Source: CALKWS01 sp035302405
Lineage (GTDB): Bacteria; Actinomycetota; Actinomycetes; Actinomycetales; Beutenbergiaceae
Reading direction: 5' to 3'
Length of the DNA: 10,111 bases
Assembly (NCBI GenBank): GCA_035302405.1
Contig: DATGSR010000007.1
Location: forward strand, 1 to 10,111
Shown here piece after piece: positions 1-5,465 of this stretch (its first letter is position 1; each line of letters opens with the position of its first letter). Made by a program: the position numbers and the translations under genes. Below the pieces are notes generated by a model that was not told the DNA's origin, made no database searches, and saw only the letters and a program-made list of their open reading frames with translations.

Positions 1-651
1 CCAACCGCGCTCCAAGCGACCCAGCACCAGCGGGCGGATGCCCTGGGGATCACGGGCGGCGTACAGGCCGTGCTCGTCGATGAACGCGAGTGAATACGCA
101 CCGCGCACCCGGGGCAACACCTCCACCGCGGTGTCCTCCAGGCTCTGTCCGCTGTTGCCACTGAGGAGCGCGGTCAGCACGGCGGTGTCCGTGGGGTGCT
201 CGGTGAGCTCCTGCCTGACCGAGGGGCCATACCGCTGGCTGATCAACTCGATCAACTCGGTGGTGTTGATCAGATTCCCGTTGTGTCCCAGGGCGATGGT
301 GCCGGCGGCGGTGGGGCCGAGCGTGGGCTGGGCGTTCTCCCACACAGATCTGCCGGTGGTGGCATAGCGCACGTGTCCCAGGGCGATATGCCCGGTCAGG
401 GAACGAAGCGAGGCATCATCGAACACCTGGGAAACCAGGCCCATGTCCTTGAACACCAGGATCTGGTTGCCGTTGGAGGTGGCGATTCCGGCGGACTCCT
501 GACCGCGATGCTGCAGGGCGTACAGGCCGAAGTAGGTGAGTTTGGCGACCTCTTCCCCAGGGGCCCAGACGCCGAAGACCCCGCAGGCGTCCTGCGGCCC
601 CTTCTCGCCTGGCATCAGTTCATGTGAGAGTCGACCATCTCCGCGCGCCAC
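1..651 (-). CDS. purF: Amidophosphoribosyltransferase (PurF), N-terminal part, cut by window edge
   Basis: PurF catalyses the first committed step of purine synthesis in the cytoplasm: glutamine plus PRPP gives phosphoribosylamine. The window holds the first 217 codons, the class II glutaminase domain; the phosphoribosyltransferase domain lies off the left edge. Motifs seen: DACGVFG, whose Cys23 would become the N-terminal nucleophile after removal of a 22-residue propeptide; LQHRGQESAG; GHVRYATTG; GHNGNL; and PTDTAVL. I chose the GTG at 651 because the residues it adds (VARGDGRLSHEL) match the N-terminus I recall for actinobacterial PurF. An internal ATG at 615 is the alternative and would leave a 10-residue propeptide. 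No strong Shine-Dalgarno precedes the GTG. A perfect hairpin lies 24 bases upstream. The gene follows a small membrane-protein gene on the same strand after 90 bases. Confidence 0.95.
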   Translation of the reverse strand, partial: MARGDGRLSHELMPGEKGPQDACGVFGVWAPGEEVAKLTYFGLYALQHRGQESAGIATSNGNQILVFKDMGLVSQVFDDASLRSLTGHIALGHVRYATTGRSVWENAQPTLGPTAAGTIALGHNGNLINTTELIELISQRYGPSVRQELTEHPTDTAVLTALLSGNSGQSLEDTAVEVLPRVRGAYSLAFIDEHGLYAARDPQGIRPLVLGRLERGW

Positions 652-674
652 GCTGCTATCGTCCCACACCGCTC

Positions 675-693
675 AGGCCGCCTGGGGCGGCCT
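675..693 (-). promoter_or_regulatory. Perfect GC-rich hairpin in the purF leader
   Basis: An 8-bp perfect inverted repeat, AGGCCGCC and GGCGGCCT, encloses a 3-base loop. It lies between the membrane-protein stop codon (742) and the purF GTG (651), ending 24 bases before the start. No T-run follows it on either strand, so it is not a textbook intrinsic terminator. It could be an attenuator-like or RNA-stabilising element, or a DNA operator. The structure is seen directly; the role is inference. Confidence 0.4.
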
Positions 694-741
694 CGGCACG
701 CTGGGGCGAACAGGCCCGGAGAGCGCCAAAGCCAGTGCGCA

Positions 742-1143
742 TCATTTCCGGGCGCGCCGGCGGGACCATCCGTCCAGGAGGAGGGCGATCGCCAAACCTG
801 CGAACACGAACACCGGCACGAGGAACACCGCGAGCAGCAGGAACACGCCCGGCAGGGAGAGGAACTCGGTGGGCCGGGCGAACAGCCAGGTAGCCAGCGC
901 ACAACTGATCAGCCCGACGACGGCGCTCAGCACCCCGATACGCGCGAAGCGAGGGGCTTTGCGCACCGTGCGAGGATCGGCGAGCGCCAGCGTCTCCGCG
1001 CCGCTCACCGCGCGACCGTCTTCGCCGCCTTCAGAATGCCCGTCCGGTGAAGGGTCCGAGTGGGCGTTTGCGGGGTCAGCATGCGAGTCGTTCACTCCCT
1101 CAACGCTATCCGATCCGGGAGGGGGCGAACACTCCGGTTTCAT
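742..1143 (-). CDS. Small membrane protein with two predicted helices, between sterol-carrier gene and purF
   Basis: This 133-residue protein has an acidic, polar N-terminal half (about residues 1-55), a short conserved-looking segment DPRTVRKAPRF (56-67), and two hydrophobic helices at about 68-88 and 98-123. It ends in a basic tail, SRRRARK. By the positive-inside rule, both ends should be cytoplasmic. I recall similar small membrane proteins with an RKAPR-type segment beside purF in other actinobacteria, but no function is known to me. The gene starts 13 bases after the sterol-carrier stop, so the two are probably co-transcribed. There is no clear ribosome site before the ATG. An in-frame GTG at codon 17 (position 1095) follows a GAGGGA with no spacing and is a less likely start. 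Confidence 0.8.
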   Translation of the reverse strand: MKPECSPPPGSDSVEGVNDSHADPANAHSDPSPDGHSEGGEDGRAVSGAETLALADPRTVRKAPRFARIGVLSAVVGLISCALATWLFARPTEFLSLPGVFLLLAVFLVPVFVFAGLAIALLLDGWSRRRARK

Positions 1144-1156
1144 CGCCCAGCGGAGG

Positions 1157-1510
1157 TCACAGCGGCAGCGGCAGCACGTCGCTCAGATCGGCTCGCACAC
1201 CGGAGGCGCTCACCTGGCCGCCCGCCACCGCTTCGGCCCAGGTGGTGCGGCCGGTTGCCAGGTTGAGCCAGGTGAGCGGGTCGGTCTCGACCACGTTGGG
1301 CGGGGTGCCGCGGGTGTGCCGTGGCCCGGCGACGGCTTGGGTGACCCCGGCCGGTGGCACGCGTACCTCCACGGCGTTGCCGGGGTGGGCGCCGGCTAAC
1401 ACCTGCAGGGTGTAGCGCACCGCGGTGCGCACCTGGCGCCCGTCGGCGGCGCCGTCCTGCCAGGCGGCCAACGCCTGGGTCCCGACCTCTGGAGTGATCG
1501 CCCGTGCCAC
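1157..1510 (-). CDS. Sterol carrier family protein (bacterial SCP-like domain)
   Basis: This 117-residue cytoplasmic protein belongs to the actinobacterial family named for a bacterial version of the sterol-carrier (SCP2-like) fold. The recognisable core is EVRVPPAGVTQAV, then GPRHTRGTPPNVVETDP, then TWAEAVAGGQVSASGVRADLS, all in the C-terminal two thirds. The usual length of the family is about 110-130 residues, so it appears complete. The ligand is unknown; lipid binding is inferred from the fold only. The start is a GTG at 1510. No usable Shine-Dalgarno is present, but a TAGCGT hexamer sits six bases upstream, which suggests a leaderless transcript. The next gene follows after 13 bases and purF comes after that, an arrangement I recall from other actinobacteria. 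Confidence 0.88.
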   Translation of the reverse strand: MARAITPEVGTQALAAWQDGAADGRQVRTAVRYTLQVLAGAHPGNAVEVRVPPAGVTQAVAGPRHTRGTPPNVVETDPLTWLNLATGRTTWAEAVAGGQVSASGVRADLSDVLPLPL

Positions 1511-1516
1511 GCCTTC

Positions 1517-1522
1517 ACGCTA
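1517..1522 (-). promoter_or_regulatory. Candidate -10 element for a leaderless sterol-carrier gene transcript
   Basis: On the minus strand, TAGCGT fits the actinobacterial -10 pattern TANNNT and is followed by exactly six bases (GAAGGC) and then the GTG start at 1510. That spacing puts transcription start at or next to the first base of the start codon. No convincing -35 hexamer is visible. If correct, the sterol-carrier gene, the small membrane-protein gene and possibly purF would have their own promoter here. Confidence 0.4.
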
Positions 1523-1559
1523 TCGCGCTCGGGGCCCAGGACGGCTTGCCATACCGCGC

Positions 1560-1940
1560 TTACGACCCGGGCGGACCGTCGTCGTCCCGTGCGCGGCGCA
1601 GTTGTTCCTCGGCGGCATCGGCGCGCGTGCGGTGCCGTGCCAGCAGCAGCACCAGCCCAGCGGTCAGGAGCACGACGGCGGCCACGATCACCCAGGTGAC
1701 GGCGGCACCGCTATCCGGCAGAGAATCCGAGGGCAGGCCTGCACTGATCAGGCCCGCGCCGCCGTTACCCGCGCCCGGGTGGCCCGCACCGGGGTGGAGC
1801 ACGCCGGGGTGGAGCACGCCGATCTGCGTCACCCCGAGCAGCACGGCGGCGAGCAGGTGCAGGGACCACAGACCCCCGAATGAGCGGGCGGCAGGCGCTG
1901 CTGCGCGGGAGGCGGAGTGGAGATGGAGGTTGACCAACAT
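1560..1940 (-). CDS. Small predicted surface protein with HPG repeats and an LPDSG sortase-like C-terminus
   Basis: This 126-residue protein is not a family I recognise. It has a short N-terminal stretch with two arginines, a hydrophobic helix (about 22-43) that could be a signal peptide or anchor, and a glycine-rich segment (44-66) containing three HPG units. Then come LPDSG (74-78), a hydrophobic helix (80-101) and a basic start of tail, RHRTR. The LPDSG-helix-arginine order resembles a sortase cell-wall sorting signal, though the tail after the helix is long (about 25 residues) and no clear A-x-A signal-peptidase site is visible. A plain two-helix membrane protein is the alternative. GAGGAGG at 1943-1949 ends only two bases before this ATG, so the TTG at codon 2 might be the real start. 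The sterol-carrier gene begins 49 bases downstream. Confidence 0.65.
   Translation of the reverse strand: MLVNLHLHSASRAAAPAARSFGGLWSLHLLAAVLLGVTQIGVLHPGVLHPGAGHPGAGNGGAGLISAGLPSDSLPDSGAAVTWVIVAAVVLLTAGLVLLLARHRTRADAAEEQLRRARDDDGPPGS
1789..1818. repeat. Exact 15-base tandem repeat coding HPGVL-type units
   Basis: CCGGGGTGGAGCACG occurs twice back to back (1789-1803 and 1804-1818) with no mismatch. Being a multiple of three, it keeps the minus-strand frame and encodes the repeated VLHPG unit of the small LPDSG protein. More diverged HPG-coding units continue to about 1761. Such repeats can expand or contract by slippage. Confidence 0.8.
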
Positions 1941-2077
1941 GGCCTCCTCGTTGCCGGAGGGTGACCGTATTGCTGCTCACGCTAGCGACGCGGACGCGGC
2001 CGGCCAAGGCGGCTCACCTTGCCGCGGTCGTTCTGCCACACGGCGACACTCACAGGCCACGGCCGTTGCCGAGCCCG

Positions 2078-2989
2078 TCAGGCGTGCGTAGCGCTCTCGG
2101 TGTGGTGGTGACCGGCCGGCTCGAGTTGGATGGTGGAGTGCTCCACGTCGAAGTGCCCGCGCATGCAGTCCTGCACCGCGTCGAGCACTCGGCAGAAGTC
2201 GTCGGGGTCCAGCACGTCGTCCTCGACCACGACGTGAGCGCTGAGCACCGGCACCCCGGAGGTGATGGTCCAGGCATGCAGATCGTGCACCGCGATCACC
2301 CCGCGCACGCTCAGCATGTGCTCGCGAACCTGGTTCAGTTCCAGGTCGTCGGGAGTGCCCTCGAGCAACACCCGGCCCACGTCGCGTAGCAACATCGCTG
2401 CGCGGGGGCCGATGAGCAGCCCGATGATCAGTGAGGCGATCGCGTCCGCCGGCTGCCAACCGGTGAAGGCAATTACCCCGGCGGCGGCGATCACGGCAAC
2501 CGATCCGAACAGGTCCCCCAGGACCTCTAGATACGCCCCGCGCACGTTCAGGCTCTCGGACTTTCCGCCGCTCAGCAGCCGGAGCGCGATCAAGTTGGCG
2601 ACCAGCCCCACCGCACCGAAGATGAGCATCAGCGGTCCTTGCACCTCCGGCGGAGTCAGCAAGCGCTGGATGCCCTCGATGATCACCACCACCGCGATGA
2701 CGGCGAGCATCACCCCGTTGATCAGCGCAGCCAGGACCTCCGCGCGCTGGTACCCGAAGGTCCACCGGCCACTCGCCGGCCGCGAAGCGAGCCAGGTCGC
2801 GACCAAAGCGATCGTGAGCCCGATGGAATCGGTGAGCATGTGGCCGGCGTCAGCGAGCAGCGCCAGGGAGCCGGTCAGTACCGCGCCGATGATCTCGGCC
2901 ACCATCACGCTCACGGTGATGACCAGCGCGAGGGCCAGCCGGCGACGGTACTTCTGTGCGGCGGTGATCGGCACGCTGTGATGGGTCAT
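2078..2989 (-). CDS. Cation diffusion facilitator (CzcD/ZitB-type) metal efflux transporter
   Basis: This 303-residue inner-membrane protein should export Zn2+, Cd2+ or Co2+ in exchange for protons. Six helices are expected: about 17-38, 42-68, 84-107, 116-138, 151-175 and 180-197. Transport-site residues in helix 2 are H50 and D54 (ADAGHMLTDS). In helix 5 they are E155 and D159 (YLEVLGDL), where CzcD and ZitB usually have His instead of Glu. The C-terminal cytoplasmic domain (about 200-303) has HDLHAW, GVPVLSAHVV and DVEHSTIQLE, followed by a His-rich tail with HHH. The ATG at 2989 overlaps the upstream arsR TGA as ATGA, which indicates translational coupling and fixes the start. The frame stays open to 3184, but that part is a shadow of arsR. 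The genes together form a metal-responsive efflux operon; the metal cannot be read from sequence. Confidence 0.93.
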   Translation of the reverse strand: MTHHSVPITAAQKYRRRLALALVITVSVMVAEIIGAVLTGSLALLADAGHMLTDSIGLTIALVATWLASRPASGRWTFGYQRAEVLAALINGVMLAVIAVVVIIEGIQRLLTPPEVQGPLMLIFGAVGLVANLIALRLLSGGKSESLNVRGAYLEVLGDLFGSVAVIAAAGVIAFTGWQPADAIASLIIGLLIGPRAAMLLRDVGRVLLEGTPDDLELNQVREHMLSVRGVIAVHDLHAWTITSGVPVLSAHVVVEDDVLDPDDFCRVLDAVQDCMRGHFDVEHSTIQLEPAGHHHTESATHA

Positions 2990-3450
2990 GACGCGTTCAC
3001 CGGTGCCGGGCGCCGCGCCTGCACCGGAAATGGCGGCGGCGTGGGAACCGGCTGGGTCGACGTTGGCTGTGCCGGGACTGGCTGCGTCGGGATCGACTCG
3101 GGTGCGCTGCCTGGTGCGGGGCCCGCCGTCGGGCCACCCGAGACGGGTCCGGGCATGAGTACCGTCTCCACCTGGCGGACCCACTCCAGTAGTTCCGAAC
3201 TAGCCAACGAGTAGTAACTCGAGCGGCCTTGGCTCCGCACGCGCAGCAAGCCGCGGTCTCGGAGGATGGCGAGGTGCGCAGAAGTCGTCGACTGCGCCAG
3301 GCCGAGGTCCGCGGCGAGGTCGCACACCCGCCGCTCCCCGCATGCCAGGGTGTGCACGATCTGCAGACGCGCAGGCTCCGATAGCGCGCGGAACAGATCC
3401 GCCGCCCGCTGGTGAGCCCGTTCGGAAGCCCCTGCATGTTTCATCGCCAT
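2986..3450 (-). CDS. ArsR/SmtB-family metal-responsive repressor with proline-rich C-terminal tail
   Basis: This 154-residue DNA-binding protein probably represses itself and the transporter gene it overlaps by four bases. The winged-helix core spans about residues 10-98: LFRALSEPARLQIVHTL, then ACGERRVCDLAADLGL, the recognition helix QSTTSAHLAILRDRGLL, and the wing VRSQGRSSYYSL. Cys37 and Cys43 stand near where many ArsR proteins bind metal (ELCVCDL type). The rest, about 99-154, is a Pro/Thr/Gln/Ala tail with TQPVP repeats and no His or Cys, unusual for a family of normally 95-125 residues. I chose the ATG at 3450, where helix 1 begins after a short lead. The frame stays open to 3552, and a second ATG lies at 3444. 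A TATCAT hexamer six bases before 3450 suggests a leaderless transcript. Confidence 0.9.
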   Translation of the reverse strand: MAMKHAGASERAHQRAADLFRALSEPARLQIVHTLACGERRVCDLAADLGLAQSTTSAHLAILRDRGLLRVRSQGRSSYYSLASSELLEWVRQVETVLMPGPVSGGPTAGPAPGSAPESIPTQPVPAQPTSTQPVPTPPPFPVQARRPAPVNAS

Positions 3451-3462
3451 ACACCGATGATA
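3441..3462 (-). promoter_or_regulatory. Candidate arsR -10 element overlapped by an inverted repeat
   Basis: On the minus strand, TATCAT (3457-3462) fits TANNNT and is followed by six bases (CGGTGT) and the ATG at 3450, the spacing expected for leaderless transcription. A perfect 6-bp inverted repeat, TCATCG (3441-3446) and CGATGA (3455-3460), straddles the start codon, with one half-site inside the -10. A bound repressor here would block initiation, so this is a plausible self-operator. No -35 is convincing. Confidence 0.4.
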
Positions 3463-3531
3463 TCGCCACCGAGCGTTGCTGGGAGGAGCACTGCTGGGCA
3501 CGCGGGGGCGCGCCACCAACGCGGGTGGTCG

Positions 3532-3548
3532 ACATGAAGACATCATGT
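3532..3548. promoter_or_regulatory. Inverted repeat in the arsR/malic enzyme divergent region
   Basis: ACATGA (3532-3537) and TCATGT (3543-3548) form a perfect 6-bp inverted repeat with a 5-base spacer. It lies 82 bases upstream of the arsR start and 136 bases upstream of the malic enzyme start. Close by, GCGTACAA occurs twice as a direct repeat (3568-3575 and 3579-3586), 11 bases apart and so on the same helix face. Either could be a transcription-factor site for one or both genes. Nothing in the sequence identifies the factor. Confidence 0.3.
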
Positions 3549-3641
3549 ACACCGGCAGCCAGGTTTGGCGTACAACATGCGTACAAGCGCGGTGCGCCGC
3601 TCGTGGCCAGGGCCTGGCTGCGGCAGAATAGAGACGGTCAC

Positions 3642-3659
3642 GCTACCCGGCGGGGTAGC
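3642..3659 (+). promoter_or_regulatory. Perfect hairpin in the malic enzyme leader
   Basis: GCTACCC and GGGTAGC form a 7-bp perfect stem around a GGCG loop, 24 bases before the malic enzyme ATG. The ribosome site AGGTGG (3671-3676) lies downstream and is left free, so simple sequestering of the ribosome site is not supported. It could be a palindromic operator just downstream of the promoter or a leader RNA hairpin. A CAGAAT at 3624-3629 is a weak -10 candidate. Confidence 0.4.
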
Positions 3660-3683
3660 ACGTCGTGCGAAGGTGGATAGTCG

Positions 3684-5177
3684 ATGAGCGCTCCCAGTGT
3701 CAGTTACTCGATCACCGTGCGGTTGGACCTGCCGGCGATGCCCACGGCGGTGAGTTTGCTGACCACCGCGGTGGAGAAGGCCGGCGGCGTGGTGACTGCG
3801 GTGGACGTCTCCGCCTCCGCGCAGAACCGCCTCCAGGTTGACCTCACCTGCGCCACCGGCGGCCAGGAGGACGCCCAACGGGTGGTCGACGCACTGGGCG
3901 AGGTCGAGGGGGTGCGCATCGGGCGGGTCTCCGACCGCACCTTCCTCGCGCACCTGGGCGGGAAGATCCAGATCGAGCCGAAGATGCAGATCCGCCACCG
4001 AGATGACCTGTCGATGGTCTACACCCCCGGTGTGGGCCGGGTGAGCCAGCAGATCGCGGGCAACCCCGGCGACGCCTCCCGGTTGACCATCAAGCGCAAC
4101 ACCGTCGCCGTGGTCACCGACGGGTCGGCGATCCTGGGGCTGGGCAATCTGGGACCGTTGGCCGCCCTGCCGGTGATGGAGGGCAAGGCGGCCCTGTTCA
4201 AGCAGTTCGGCAAAGTGGATGCGTTCCCGCTGTGCCTGGACACCAGCGACGTCGATGAGTTCGTTCGCACCGTCAAGGCCGTGGCGCCGGTGTTCGCCGG
4301 GATCAACCTGGAGGACATCTCCGCCCCGGAATGCTTCGAGATCGAAGATCGGCTGCGCGCCGAGTTGGACATTCCCGTGTTCCACGACGATCAGCACGGC
4401 ACCGCGATCGTGACCCTGGGCGCGCTGTTCAACGCGCTGAAGGTGGTGGGCAAGGAACTGGCCGACGTGCGCATCGTGCAGGTGGGAGCCGGAGCGGCGG
4501 GTTCGGCGATCCTGAAGTTGCTGCTGGCCGCCGGCGCGCAGAACGTGGTGGTCGCCGACGTGGACGGCATCATCCACAAGGACCGAGAGAACCTACACCC
4601 CTCACTGGAGTGGATCGCCGAGCAGACCAATAAGGACGGTCTGCGCGGCACCCTGACCGAAGCGCTGAACGGGGCCGATGTGTTCATCGGGGTCTCCGCG
4701 CCGAATCTGCTCTCCGAGGACGACGTTGCCTCCATGGCCGAGGGCGCGATCGTGTTCGCGATGGCCAACCCGGTGCCCGAGATCGACCCCCTCATCGCCA
4801 CCCGCCATGCCGCCGTGGTGGCCACCGGCCGCAGCGACTTCGCTAACCAGATCAACAACGTGCTGGCCTTCCCCGGCGTGTTCCGCGGCCTGATCGACGC
4901 CCGCTCCACCCGGATCACCAACGAGATGCTCATCGCCGCCGCCAATGCGGTGGCCGACGTGGTGACAGACGACGAACTCAACGCCACCTACATCGTGCCC
5001 AGCGTGTTCCACTCCAACCTGCACACCGTGGTGGCCAAGGCGGTACAGGAGGTGGCCGAACGCGACGCTGAGGAACTCGCCGCCGAGGCCGAAGAGGCTG
5101 AACGCGCCGAGAAGGCACAAGTCCGCAGCGGAGACCTCGCCACCGTGTTCAAACGCTCCACCCGCACCACGCGCTGA
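3684..5177 (+). CDS. NAD-dependent malic enzyme with N-terminal ACT domain
   Basis: This 497-residue cytoplasmic enzyme converts malate to pyruvate, CO2 and reduced cofactor, linking the TCA cycle to pyruvate. Residues about 5-85 form an ACT-like domain, a likely allosteric ligand site. The malic enzyme core follows: Tyr113 in MVYTPGVG; Lys168 in VMEGKAALFKQF; metal ligands Glu210 and Asp211 in NLEDISAPECFEIE; and DDQHGTA at 235-241. The Rossmann motif is VGAGAAG (267-273), with Asp292 near the end of the second strand, which favours NAD over NADP. AMANPVPEI (359-367) and DFANQINNVLAFPGVFRG (385-402) complete the family signature. An Ala/Glu-rich helix (about 455-480) ends the protein. The ATG at 3684 is preceded by AGGTGG with seven bases spacing. 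The gene diverges from arsR. Malate dehydrogenase annotations of such proteins are misnomers. Confidence 0.95.
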   Translation: MSAPSVSYSITVRLDLPAMPTAVSLLTTAVEKAGGVVTAVDVSASAQNRLQVDLTCATGGQEDAQRVVDALGEVEGVRIGRVSDRTFLAHLGGKIQIEPKMQIRHRDDLSMVYTPGVGRVSQQIAGNPGDASRLTIKRNTVAVVTDGSAILGLGNLGPLAALPVMEGKAALFKQFGKVDAFPLCLDTSDVDEFVRTVKAVAPVFAGINLEDISAPECFEIEDRLRAELDIPVFHDDQHGTAIVTLGALFNALKVVGKELADVRIVQVGAGAAGSAILKLLLAAGAQNVVVADVDGIIHKDRENLHPSLEWIAEQTNKDGLRGTLTEALNGADVFIGVSAPNLLSEDDVASMAEGAIVFAMANPVPEIDPLIATRHAAVVATGRSDFANQINNVLAFPGVFRGLIDARSTRITNEMLIAAANAVADVVTDDELNATYIVPSVFHSNLHTVVAKAVQEVAERDAEELAAEAEEAERAEKAQVRSGDLATVFKRSTRTTR

Positions 5178-5313
5178 GCATCCGATCCAGGGGCTGAGTA
5201 AGCTCACCACGCGGAGCCCGAGGCGCAGGGGGCGCGCGGAGGCGGCATCCGACTCGGTCGCTGCGGCACCATGGAACGCAGGCGTTCCTCGCAGGCGGGC
5301 GGCTCCTGTGAAA

Positions 5314-5331
5314 CCGGATAGCCGAATCCGG
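5314..5331 (+). terminator. Weak hairpin downstream of the malic enzyme gene
   Basis: CCGGAT and ATCCGG form a 6-bp stem with a 6-base loop, 136 bases after the malic enzyme stop. There is no T-run, so termination is only a possibility. The surrounding 288-base gap (5178-5465) shows no credible gene. A TACTCT at 5354-5359 is a possible -10 for the downstream Ltp-domain gene, without a recognisable -35. Confidence 0.2.
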
Positions 5332-5465
5332 CCCCACCGTGCCACGCGTCGCTTACTCTGACGGCACCGATCCTCGGCGGCGGCCTTACCCAGGGGGCGA
5401 ACCAGCGTTGGTCGCCGCGCCCCGAAGAGCAGAAGAGCACTGGTGCGTCCAACGAGGGGAAGCCC

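Noticed and set aside
1950..2077. A possible terminator after the transporter gene (CAAGG and CCTTG on the minus strand).
   Set aside because: Only five base pairs with no T-run, below what would be convincing in this GC-rich DNA.
536..2091. Plus-strand open frames across the purF to small LPDSG gene region.
   Set aside because: All are antisense to recognisable minus-strand proteins (PurF, sterol-carrier protein) or to proteins with clear helices.
2990..3184. A longer N-terminus for the metal transporter, with the frame open to 3184.
   Set aside because: This stretch encodes the ArsR tail in another frame, and the ATGA overlap at 2986-2989 gives a clear coupled start where family homology begins.
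3451..3552. A longer N-terminus for ArsR starting at 3552.
   Set aside because: The extra 34 residues have no family resemblance, and the segment holds the promoter-like hexamer; normal ArsR length fits the ATG at 3450.
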